Assembly (NCBI GenBank): GCA_015501585.1
Contig: JADNRY010001105.1
Location: 1 to 16,943, forward strand
Direction of reading: 5' to 3'
DNA from: Rhodocollybia butyracea
Lineage: Eukaryota; Basidiomycota; Agaricomycetes; Agaricales; Omphalotaceae
Length of the DNA: 16,943 nucleotides
The notes beneath the pieces were generated by a model that did not search any database, was not told the DNA's origin, and saw only the letters and a program-made list of their open reading frames with translations. The position numbers and the translations under genes were made by a program. Positions 7,687 through 16,943 of the stretch are shown piece after piece; the first letter of the stretch is position 1; the number at the start of each line of letters is the position of its first letter.

Positions 7687-8861
7687 CTATCCAAAAAATC
7701 CACTTCCCTTTCTGTCCTTCGGCTTGCCCTTAAGGTTGCTCAACACGACCTCCCGCTCGCGTTCATCCAGACCAAATAATTTTCTCAATCCATCTACTTC
7801 AGCCGCCTTATCTTGCATGTTCTCTGTCGCTCCACGTGCGTTGTTTCGAGTAATGTCCAGGATATCCTAGAACTACAATTGTAGATGCAGAATCGTACGT
7901 GGAATATGAACTCACCGCCTCGGCTTGCATCGCAGCTTGGGCGATTTCATACTTTGCTCTTGCTGCCAGATATGCTTCCTCGGCTTTATGGAATGCAGCG
8001 AGGGCTTTTGCATGAGCTGAGTGGGCTTTGGCCTCACGCTTAGCGGATGAATTGTCATGAGCGCTATACCGTACAGACAGGAGACATCATTGACAAGAAA
8101 TACACTGACCTTGACTGCCGCCTGTTGAATGTTCTGCAGTTCACCGAGTTGCTGAATCGCAAGCTCCAATGACTGTTTCTCGGCTTTGCTTTCCTGCTTA
8201 ATGACTTTCGAGAGCCGTTTCCCTCCATTCACTATTAATAAAGGTTAAAACTAGATGGATGTATTTGATGCAATCACAGACCTTCTGCCCTGCCAATCTT
8301 CTTTTTTTGCTTGGGGTTCAAAGAGCTGTCCGCACTTTGCATCCGTTTTTGCAGTGAATCGTCAGCGGGTACAGCACTAGCATAAGGACCAGTAGTACCA
8401 GCGCCGTTTATGAACGTAGAACCTTCCACTCTTCGTCCTTCCACGTTCGTAAACATACTACGTTTGGAGCGAGTAGATCCGACGCTCTTGATCGATCTGT
8501 TCCTCTGGACCTCGCTGGACGGGATTTCGCCGTGCGTGGAAGAAGCCTTGGATGCAATGGAAGCTGGGCGTCTTTTCTTGAGTACAGAAGCAGAGCGAAC
8601 GGGCAAGGATGACGGAGACACGACTCTATCAGAATTGAGAGGAATGTCGGTTGCGGGAAGCCAGCCTTCAGAACCATTTGGATGGGCCGCAATATCATGA
8701 CTTTCTGGCCCGTCGGCGAAATCAGGATCTTCATCGTCGTCGACAACATCACGGCTTAAAGCGTCATTGGCTACTCCCCCAGCAACAGTGGGCTCGCGGT
8801 TGAGGTTGACTTCCTTATCATTTTGAACAGGTAGGTTCGGATCCTGAACGCTCTGAGCCAT
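7687..8861 (-). CDS. Conserved fungal protein, disordered N-terminus plus C-terminal coiled coil
   Basis: Four exons: 8861-8282, 8231-8110, 8038-7916, 7866-7687 (introns 50, 71 and 49 bp, all GT-AG). They sum to 1,005 nt, 334 aa, with no frame break. Residues 1 to about 190 are Ser/Pro/Asp-rich and look disordered, with an acidic patch (DVVDDDEDPDF, about 38-48) and basic clusters (KKRR about 95-98; KQKKK near 185). From about residue 195 a long charged helix follows: KRLSKVIKQESKAEKQ, EAKAHSAHAKALAAFHKAEEAY, NARGATENMQDKAAEVDGL, ending GSGFFG. The pattern resembles basidiomycete proteins sometimes labelled DNA-binding protein Ncp1; that name is from memory and no function is proven. ATG 8861 was chosen; the frame stays open to an ATG at 9065, which would add 68 residues unlike the rest. 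It converges with the aminotransferase (152 bp between stops). Confidence 0.8.
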
Positions 8862-9065
8862 AGGAAAATGAGCTAATGGAGCTTCGAAGTAAACGCTGTC
8901 TCCAGATGCAGATGTCGGGTTGGTTTCAAGAGTAGGTCTGCTAATCAGCATCCGAGTAAGTGCTAGAATTTGGGGCAATGGGGAAGTGCTAGTTATCGAG
9001 AGAAGTCTTATATATAACCAGGGATAGTGGGGGCCAAAGACAACGAGGCACGTCAAATGATTCAT

Positions 9066-10248
9066 CGTACGATGGTTCGAGACGAGTGACGTAGAATCAC
9101 GTGACCGCCTTTCTATACGCTATGGCATAATACGCTTAAATTTCTAGTACTAGTAGCTTTTACTCGTTCGCATATAATCAAGCCAAATCCACAACCAAGC
9201 TTAAGTACTTTGAGTACTAAGTCTCGCCTTACAGACGTTGTGAATTCACCTCACACTTTTCGATCTGGAACTTGCGTAGCGTTGCATAAATGAGATTCTG
9301 TTTTTTCCTTGACCCGATACCTTTTTACAAACTTGCAGCTCATGACCGGCATGACCCGCAATAACTTTGAGCATGCCTATAGAGCGTACTAGTATCATGT
9401 ATGTATTCAGGTCATGAGAGTTCTGGAAACATTTCCAGCAACAAAATCTGACCGTATATCATTGTCCTGCTTTGGGGTTAATTCCTCTGTGTTCGCAGCC
9501 TCCCGCTAAACTCAACGAATTTTCCTAAAAGAGAACCTGATAGGATTAGCTCATTCCCTGAACAGACTAAATTCGTTACAAGTGGCCCTCGACACAATCT
9601 CTGTCAATCCTTCTTTATGCATTGAAACCGGAAGGCACGGGTATTTCTCTAGCGATATTGGAGAAACCTCGAATTCGCTGTTCAAGGTTCAACGATGTAG
9701 AAGATGGTTCCTTATGCGCGTGCTGGTTTTTGAGAGAAATTACCCACATTCAGAATAGAGAGATATCAACAAGAAGCGCTCATTTGCCGATGGGCGCTTC
9801 ATTTCGCTAGACTATACAGCTACATAACAAAAAACGGACTGTCTTTTCTTATTTCTTCCAAGCTCAAACAGCTCAAATGTGCAGTATATACTTGAACTCA
9901 TGGTCCTATTCATGGCCTATTCATTGATCATCGTAAATCCACCTGATCAAATACACAATGCTGGTGCACAAAATAAATTCGTGTAATTCTTTCTATTTTT
10001 GCAACCCTAGATTTTACATGTGCGTTCTTCAAGCTCACTTTCCTGAAATCTAATCTTTCTCCTGACAAATCTCCCACCTGCAGATCAACTTCGCGGTCCC
10101 TAGACATATGCGTCGTCCAGCGGCCAAGAATAGTTTTAAGTTGCTCGAAAGCCTCGACAAACGTTGAACACGCGAGCACTGTCATGTGCTGATGGACATT
10201 GAAGACTCTTAAACCCTCCGAACCTGAAATTTCGTTTTCTACTGCACC
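9066..10248. other. Intergenic region between divergent coiled-coil gene and mannosidase
   Basis: About 1.2 kb with no gene I can support. It separates two divergently transcribed genes and must hold both promoters. Visible elements are a CACGTG palindrome near the coiled-coil gene (9097-9104) with a TGACGTAG just beside it. The open frames here (for example 9622-9810) have no recognisable motif. A longer minus-strand frame (9928-10401) runs antisense into the mannosidase first exon and is not accepted as a gene. Confidence 0.5.
9097..9104. promoter_or_regulatory. E-box palindrome TCACGTGA upstream of the coiled-coil gene
   Basis: An 8-bp palindrome with the CACGTG core recognised by bHLH factors in fungi, 236 bp upstream of the chosen start at 8861 and 32 bp upstream of the alternative start at 9065. 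A CRE-like TGACGTAG is at about 9088-9095. Binding is inferred only from the motif. Confidence 0.35.
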
Positions 10249-13200
10249 ATGAAGGCGCTCACTGTATCCCTTTTCCTCCTTGCGGGTACATTCAACGTAC
10301 TCCGCCAATCTGACATCTCTTGTCAACCTCTTCATTGGCACTGCATCTGGAGCCAATGGTGGAAGCGGAGGTAACGCATTTCCTGGATCAGCTATTCCCA
10401 TGCCATGCCAAGGTTGGCATCGACGTTAGCACTTCTCCGCGCCAAGCAGGCTATGTTCACGATAACTCTACGATAACAGGAGTTCGACCCTACACGACGA
10501 AGGTTTCGATCAATTTCACACTTTATCCAGTCTCTCCTTCTAATCGACTTTGTGATACCTAGCACTGGAGGAAATACAGATGGTGATACGGCAACTTTCC
10601 CCTGTTCCCTTCATTGGACATGTACAAATTCCCGGGCGTAAATAATCCTGAATGTGAGCCAGGAATAGAGCACGGGCAGCTCTCCGTGCGGCGAATACGG
10701 ACGTTGCTTCCCCTGGTACTTCTCGACGACATTTGTTAGCGGTATTCAAATCGAGATGACTTCCACTCGTCGTGCCGGTCTCATCCGTTTCACATTCCCC
10801 GCTTCATCTAGCAGAACAAATTATCTCGTCGTTGATTTAACAAATGACTTGGGTCGTTCCTTCTCCGGTGGGACCATGTCCATTTCTCCATCAGGTCATG
10901 TTCAGCTAGGAGGAACGTTTTTACAAAGTTACGGCCCTAGCAACTATAGTACTTTTTCGTGCTATGACTTTGATTCGACCCCATTGCAATCTGGGACGTA
11001 CCAGTCTGTGAATTCTTCGGATCCGACTGTTTTCGACATCTCGCTCTCCAGCACCGCCAATATGTCACTTGCATTCCCATTCACTAGTAACGTGTCGCCC
11101 ATCCAGGCTGGCGGATTGGTCGCTTTCAATGCGACCCAGGTGGTAGCTCGTTTTGGTGTATCGATGATTAGCTCTGGCACAGGCATGCGCCAATGCCGAA
11201 GAGGAAGTACTTACAACATCTGACGGGGCTTGGGACTTTGATGGCATTATAGCTGCTTCGAACGAGCAGTGGGAAGACACTCTAAGTCGGGTGCAGATAG
11301 ATGTCGAGAAGGAGAATGCAACAGTCGTTGAGCTGCTATATTCTTCGGTGTGTTTTCTTGATTTAGTGTTTCCTTGCCTGTTCTGATCCCTTTTCAGCTT
11401 TATCGGTCTGCCGCTTGTCCCTGCCAACTTCACCGGAAGAGAATCCATACTGGGTTTCCGAGTTTCCCTTCTTTGATGCTATGTTCTGGTAAGTTTTTTA
11501 CCTCAGTCCTCGTTTATGTTAATTCAAAACCCTCAAGTTCTTGGGATGTTTTCCGTACTGTTCACCCTCTGTTGTCCATAACTTCACCATTACAATGGGC
11601 TTCAATCGTTAGTGCCTATGTTGATGGATGGAGAAACACTGGCTTTATCCCCGAGTGTCGTGCCAACACAAAACCGTGCGTCTTGTGCTTACTGAAAACT
11701 TTTTGTATAATTGACGTTGTCTACAGCGGTTATGTTCAAGGTGGCAGCGATGGCATGCCCATTTTAGGAGAATTCGCAGTCAAATATGGCGCCTTTGCTG
11801 AAGCATTGGGAGTCCCAACGGACGACTTGTATCAAGCATTAGTAGACACGGCTGAGAATACGCCTCCAGACTGGTTAACTGGTATGCACATAAGCTACAT
11901 ACACTCGTACAATCCACTTTAATTTTACAGTTGGTCGTCAAAATACTGCATGGAAGGTATAGTGGTATATATTTCACAAAAGGCAACCACTTATATTCCC
12001 GAAGATGTTCGATTTTATACCGACTGACTGGGTTGATCCTTCGGGGAGCGTAGGATTGCCCACGCGAGAAGCGTCCAGGGCATATGAGGTTAGTTTTCAA
12101 GTGCTTCAAGTGCTCTGATTGTATCCAATGTTCCAAGTAGTATGCTCTCGGAGACTTTGCTGTCGTCAAGCTGGTATCGCACTCAACAAGTCTCTGCAGA
12201 CATCAACAAATATGCCAATAGGAGTATGAACTTCGTCAATATGTTCAACCCTTTGATTACAAGCGACGGTTTCCAGTGGATTTGCGCAGAAGCGCTTCCA
12301 GGTCAGTATAAAATCACCGATATCCCAGATATAATACTCATTCAAGCCTGACGCCGTGCTGATAGAATGGTACCTTTATCTTTACAAATCCTGTCACTTG
12401 CTCCCCCGTCGACCCAGTTGCTAGTTCTTGCGCTCGAGCGACGATAACGTCTCAGGATTCTACGAATGTGAGTCTGGTCACGTGTCACACTCTATCGTGC
12501 TCACGAGTCACGGTATCGCGTCCTAGCCTCATCATGGGAAATGAGTTTCTTTGCTCCGCACTCAGTCGCCACACTTGTCAGGCTAATGGGGGAAACACAA
12601 CATTCGTGAAAGAGTGTGGAGTACTAGTATCCTATGTTGACTCCTCAGCGCATCAATTTTTTTTTGGCTAGTAACAACTACTTTGCCAAAGGTTACTTTA
12701 CTGCCGGAAATGAACCTTCATTCAATGTGCCTTCGATATATCACTATGCTGGCCGACCAGATCTCTCTGCCCTTCGCATTAGAAACGTTGTCTTTACGGA
12801 TTTCAGCACTCAGATTGGAGGGTAAGTATGTCCTGATTCGATGCATACCATACTCACCTGTACCATTAGCATACCTGGGAATGATGATAGCGGAGCTATG
12901 GCTGCTCTCCTTACTTTCCATCTCCTTGGATTGTATCCAGTGCAAGCCTCCACGCAATTCCTCATTGGTTCCCCTTTCGTTTCTGGCTACACCCTTACAA
13001 ACGATCTTTTCAATACCTCCACCACCTTCACTGTTTCCGGATTTGACAGCACTACGCTCACACCAACACCGCCGAGTGGGAGTCGGCTATTCGTGAAAAG
13101 CGTGACGGTAAACGGAGTGGACACAGGCAGCGTGTGTACTATCGATTTTGCGGATGTTGTGGGTGGTGGAGAGGTGGTTATTGAGGTTGACGGGGATGCC

Positions 13201-13275
13201 GATGCCGCAGCAGCACGGGGCTGTGGGCCGGCAGGGCTCCCAGACTCTCTGGAAACTGGAGGATTTGTACTGTGA
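10249..13275 (+). CDS. Secreted GH92 family alpha-mannosidase, about 12 exons
   Basis: GH92 enzymes are Ca-dependent exo-alpha-mannosidases that trim N-glycans and mannans. ATG 10249 (context CACCATGA) begins a signal peptide, MKALTVSLFLLAGTF. Then: LVNLFIGTASGANGGSGGNAF, GIDVSTSPRQAGYVHDNSTI, NYLVVDLTNDLGRSFSGGTM, RTVHPLLSITSP, SAYVDGWRNTGFIPECRAN, GGSDGMPILGEFAVKY, SSWEMSFFAPHS, YFTAGNEPSF, IPGNDDSGAMAALL (the two Asp are the expected base residues), LIGSPFVSGYTL. Introns: 10503-10562, 11348-11397, 11489-11537, 11676-11726, 11882-11930, 11957-12004, 12089-12140, 12302-12365, 12468-12526, about 12614-12648, 12822-12869. Exons total about 2,460 nt (about 820 aa), a normal size. A dozen or more one-base indels break the frame, including 10397-10399 (C), 10407 (G), 10717 (T), 11176-11177 (G), 11437-11438 (A), 12273-12274 (C), 12588-12592 (G). 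Sequencing error is likelier than decay; a pseudogene is the alternative. Confidence 0.88.
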
Positions 13276-13642
13276 GATTGAGCGCGTTTCGCGTTCGCTA
13301 CCTGAAACGATCGCATGTGTACAAGTTATGTTATTCCCTTGTCGTTGCTATACTTTTTGTATGCTCTGTGAATCAAACACATTCCACTCCTGCTTGTGAC
13401 TTTATGAATTCTCGTTCAAATGGCCTTTCCATAGGACTTCGTAGGAAGATAAAGTTCGGGACCTTGTGCATTGAAGGAACATTATTGCTTTGACCAACTA
13501 TGTGGTTTGAAAAGGAATACAGTTATTTATCAGTCCTCTAGCCGTCTATATATAAGCCCCAGTGCATCTAACCTTACAGTATTTCTACAGTTGAGTATAG
13601 AGTCATATCGCTGTAAAGACATAGTATAGTCACTGTTGAACA
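13276..13642. other. Convergent intergenic region between mannosidase and monooxygenase
   Basis: 367 bp between the stop codons of two genes pointing at each other. It should contain both 3' untranslated regions. No further gene or repeat is seen. TATATAAG at about 13547-13554 is present but faces no recognised gene. Confidence 0.5.
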
Positions 13643-15633
13643 CTACACATGTAATGGTTTCAAATCAAAGCCCTGGTAGCCTTTGGCCGCCGCATCGACG
13701 CACATTCGGTTATACATAGGCACTCCGCCAGGGAATTGCAACATCTGTTGCTTCTTGCCCTCGATATTGCTTCCGTATACCTGAGTAACAGTGTCAGCAG
13801 AAAAACAAATCAACGAAGATATCCTGTGTACCATGACTTTGCTTTAAAACCATAACCCAGTAGAGGCTAATTGATCGACATGTTCACTGTAGGCATGCTG
13901 AGCGTCCTTTGTTGGAACTATTGTTGAGATGTTGTGCTCTTTCATATATTTGATGCAGTCGATAATCCACTCAGACGTTAATTCCTGCTCGCAGTAATAT
14001 CAAGTAGTCGATGGCAAGGCATAGTCCAAATAGACTTACAACAGTACTCGGACCATTCGAGAATGAAGAAGGAGATTGCGGACCTACATGACCTGCGATC
14101 AGTATGTCTGGCACGATCAGGCTCAAAAATACAGCGCACCGTAAATCCAAAACATGTTCGGGTATGTGGCACTGGCCAAACCCAAGTAACTCTGAATTCC
14201 GTCAGTCCATTTCTCCTTGATAGAGATGCCATCCTGGCCGCGAATATCGATGGATGTGATTCCCCCAGTGACCATATCAAAAGCCAGTGGCAAGTACAAG
14301 AACGTCCAGTGGATGTTCAGTACCATCATTTGTTTTCAAGCCTTGAGGGGTAATTTCTTGGATGGCGTATTCACTGACGTCGACAAGTTTGACATTAGGT
14401 CTACTGTAGACCTCGAAGTAGTTCTGTGAATCTGGTATATCAGTGTCTGGCTTGGATGATAATTGACAAACTGACCTGCTCTAAACTCGGACGCTTGACG
14501 CCGAAAGGATGGGGAGGCTTGGAAGGTGCAAGCTTTTCCTGCAGTACAGGATCAGAGATTCTCTCGAGAACCTTCTTCCTCCAGAATGCATACACCTCAT
14601 CATTGGCTTGTTGGTTAGAGAGGTAGTCTCCATAGTTTCCAAGCCAGAATGGAAAGCCTCCCTTTTCCCATTTGTCTTCAATAAAATAACATTCGCTCCT
14701 CCGGCGTTGCATCAAAGGTCCGCTTTGGGTCGAGGTCATATGTGAATCCTGAGAAAGTTTGATTTCGGCGGTTAAACAACACAGCATATAAATCCTTCTT
14801 CAACTTGTCTTGCTCCTGTACGCTTACCTGTTGTTGGCGCATGGGAATAGCCAAGTTCGGAGTGCGTTGGAAGACAGTGAGGTGGTCTACAATTGGTGCA
14901 ATTTCTTGGATAACCTGAACACCCGTTGCTCCTGTCCCGATAACTCCGACTCTTTTCCCCGCCAAATCACACTCTGCAGGCCATCTCGAAGTGTGGTGAA
15001 CCTCTCCCTTGAAGGTCTCGAGACCTTTGAACTTGGGGATGTGGTACTTGGAGCCTATACCGGTGCATAAGACAAGGAATTTCCCTCGGAAGACCCGCCT
15101 AGCTTCGGTCGTAACTGCCCATTTATAAAGATGTATCATCCACAAGGCGGAAACAACCCGGGAGTTGAATAGCACATCCCGTGTGAGATTGAGCTTTTTG
15201 TCCACATACTCGAAGTATGCCTGAATCTCTGTGAACCTGGCATGTCAGCATCTAGCTTAGAGTTCAAAAAACCACATATCTGAACTGACCTTTCCATCCA
15301 GGGAATTTTTCGGTAAAGTTCCAGTCGGACCATAATTCGGGGTCAGAAAACTGATACTGATGGAAAGTTCATCGCACGAAGCAACAAAGAGAAACTCATC
15401 ACTCACGATTGGAAGATCACTGTCACTCGGGCCCCAGCTTTGACAAAAGTAAGGTTAATTTCTATTGATGAAGGATATAAAATCGTACTGACGATAATGG
15501 TTCCAAGCCCATGTCCTCCCAACGCGCTCCCCGCTTCAAGAATCTTTGCTGTTAAGCCTAGTTTGCGGAGGTTGAGGAGCTGATGAACACCTGCGAAGCC
15601 TGCACCGACAATGAGGACGTCGTAGTCGGACAT
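13643..15633 (-). CDS. Baeyer-Villiger type FAD monooxygenase (cyclohexanone monooxygenase-like), eight exons
   Basis: Type I BVMOs use FAD, NADPH and O2 to insert oxygen beside a ketone. MSDYDVLIVGAGFAG gives the FAD Rossmann motif (residues 10-15). The BVMO fingerprint FxGxxxHxxxWP is exact (FKGEVHHTSRWP, 14978-15013). A second Rossmann motif (VIGTGATG) binds NADPH, and VLATGF precedes the C-terminal FAD region. Exons: 15633-15493, 15437-15407, 15356-15290, 15228-14476, 14423-14140, 14092-14040, 13984-13832, 13780-13643. Six run-length indels break the frame: bases missing near 15514, 15424 and 13773, extra bases at 14680-14681, 14279-14282 and 13846-13849. Allowing for them the exons total 1,620 nt (539 aa), normal for the family. 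In 15110-15145 an in-frame LWMIHLYKW replaces an expected WDD-type stretch, perhaps a compensated pair of shifts. Substrate cannot be told from sequence. Confidence 0.91.
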
Positions 15634-15961
15634 GGTTGGTGCATGACCTTAGGCCAGTCGAGCGTGTTTATATAGCAAGAGTACAATCGTAAGTATCCGG
15701 AAGGTCAGATGAATCCACCAGCTGACCATTCGCATTCTCTGAGGAGTAAATTGGGAAAAAAGGAAGGACTCGAAGAAGGAATGAAGGAACCGGCCACTAT
15801 TGGTCCCTGAAAAGAAACAGCCGGGGCCCGCACTAATACGAAGTTCTGCATGTTATCTTCATAGATGTGGTTAGTACTTCTCCTGTCCAAATTCAAAAAG
15901 TCACAGCCCAAATATATCGCTTATACTAATACTACTAGTAATAGCATGGACATCACACCCA
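15634..15961. other. Promoter region of the monooxygenase, 3' flank of the regulator
   Basis: 328 bp between the monooxygenase start and the stop of the next gene on the same strand. Apart from the TATA element at 15667-15674 no motif stands out. The minus-strand open frame in 15705-15911 has no family resemblance and is left out. Confidence 0.5.
15667..15674 (-). promoter_or_regulatory. TATA box of the monooxygenase gene (TATATAAA)
   Basis: The complement of 15667-15674 reads TATATAAA, 34-41 bases upstream of the ATG at 15633. The spacing implies a very short 5' leader if this is the functional element. Confidence 0.5.
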
Positions 15962-16808
15962 TTAAGCCCCAGCCCTAGCTAAATCACGCATAAAGGTAGC
16001 CCATTCATCCGACTCCGAATTTAACTGTGTCTCATTGGAGCTCCAAGAAGGTCCCGAGAAATCGAGTAACCTGGTCGAGGCAATGACTCGAAAAACATAT
16101 CAAACTCTGGCACTTGCGGGAGGTCCGAAGCAGTAGCCGGCATCGACTGGGTCAAATTTGACCCCACCGGTTGTGCTCCTGTTTTGGAGGCGAGTACTGT
16201 AGAAATCGATTGTACAAAGCTGTGACACTGTCAAGAACCAGATTCGCTCCCTGCTCCTCCAGAGATGCTTGGGTTGGCAGTAGGCACCCATGTTTGAGCT
16301 GTGATTACACTGCTCGGATTCAGGTTTGGATCACGTTACCGTACGGCACTTCTCCACTGAACGGTACGGATGGTCCATCGCGGTCCACTGAGATATTCTC
16401 AATACGATTGAGTTTCAGACGGCGCAGCTTGTACAGGGCCGATATCCTCCAAAGCCATATCAACAAGTAGCCCTCTACCCCGGTTGTCCTGCTCCAAGTC
16501 CAAAGCTCCAAACCCGAACCCAAAGTCAACGCTGTTGAAGTTAGACACAGAGAGCTTCAATCATAGTCACATCCAGGTCCTGCGCCTGTGTAGCTGTTGA
16601 GAATGTCGCAGCTATTGGGGTCAAATTGGAGGTCATCGGATAGGAGCCCATGGGGTTCATTCTAGTCGAAGATATCAACTGGGATAAATCGATGTTAGGG
16701 TTCGCATCAAAGCTCATCTGAGCATCCATCGCGTCATTCCAGGAAGAGTCTAGATACTCTGCTTGCGTGTGAAACGACGGAGTAAGTCGACTGGGGGCTG
16801 ACACTGAT
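15962..16808 (-). CDS. C-terminal part of a probable fungal transcription factor (partial, frame-broken)
   Basis: Successive minus-strand segments read as one protein if small frame shifts are allowed: EYLDSSWNDAMDAQ, MNPMGSYPMTSNLTP, SNFNSVDFGFGFGALDLEQD, GLLVDMALEDIGP, LPQVPEFDMFFESLPRPG, SWSSNETQLNSESDEWATFM, ending RDLARAGA and TAA at 15962-15964. The Asn/Ser/Gln-rich stretches, the short acidic-aromatic blocks and the EWATFM ending resemble C-termini of fungal Zn2Cys6 regulators, but no DNA-binding domain lies in the window, so the class is a guess. The upstream border is uncertain: TTTAG before 16808 could be a splice acceptor, with earlier exons beyond the right edge. At least five frame changes are needed (near 16540, 16400, 16320, 16240, 16150 and 16050-16070), in line with the indel problem in neighbouring genes. 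Confidence 0.5.
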
Positions 16809-16943
16809 CTAAATGAGATATAGCAGGCGCGCTTGAACCCAGTGCGCTAGTACTTTTCCGCGGTTCTTTGACCTTTGTTGTCTTTTTACTTTTCAGAAGC
16901 CTATCTGACCTCCCCATAACGCCAATTCATTGTTTCCTCATCT

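Noticed and set aside
9928..10401. 157-codon minus-strand open frame
   Set aside because: It runs antisense through the mannosidase signal peptide and first conserved blocks, has no recognisable motif, and its first third is the complement of the better-supported exon.
12468..12671. 67-codon open frame within the mannosidase
   Set aside because: It spans a predicted intron (12468-12526), and its register is produced by a run-length indel at 12588-12592. The true exon reads SSWEMSFFAPHS in the linked frame.
14063..14745. Several plus-strand open frames of 66-96 codons opposite the monooxygenase
   Set aside because: They are antisense shadows of conserved monooxygenase exons and have no motifs of their own.

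Overview
This window looks like nuclear DNA of a filamentous fungus, most likely an Agaricomycete (mushroom-type basidiomycete). Host genes are cut by many short introns (about 47-71 bp, GT-AG with one GC-AG), and their conserved blocks fit basidiomycete enzyme families. No prokaryotic features were seen.

Layout. Positions 59-5069 hold one complete Ty1/copia LTR retrotransposon, read on the minus strand. It is flanked by a 5-bp target duplication (AATTG) and has 277/279-bp LTRs, a half-tRNA-Met type primer binding site and a short polypurine tract. Its single gag-pol frame (gag, CCHC knuckle, protease, HHCC and DD35E integrase, RT, RNase H) is broken by two TGA stops, frame changes and a deletion inside RT. 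Then follow a gene-free stretch (5075-5889); a nine-exon branched-chain amino acid aminotransferase (+, 5890-7534); a convergent four-exon coiled-coil protein of unknown role (-, 7687-8861); a 1.2-1.4 kb intergenic region; a secreted GH92 alpha-mannosidase of about 12 exons (+, 10249-13275); a convergent eight-exon Baeyer-Villiger type flavin monooxygenase (-, 13643-15633); and the 3' part of a probable fungal transcription factor (-, 15962 to about 16808), cut by the right edge or an upstream intron.

How they fit together. I see no clear pathway linking the host genes: amino acid transamination, mannan/N-glycan trimming and ketone oxidation are separate functions. The monooxygenase and the probable regulator lie on the same strand, 328 bp apart, which is suggestive only.

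Main caution. The aminotransferase, mannosidase, monooxygenase and probable regulator all carry single-base indels, most of them one-base changes in the length of a homopolymer run, inside otherwise well conserved exons with good splice sites. Allowing for them, the aminotransferase exons sum to 411 codons and the monooxygenase exons to 540, both normal for the families. The coiled-coil gene has none. This fits uncorrected sequencing indels better than independent gene decay, and some retrotransposon frame breaks may have the same cause. I did not find a convincing new biological system. The most distinctive signals are the half-tRNA-Met priming site, the LTR differences whose transitions all fall at CpG, and the indel pattern.
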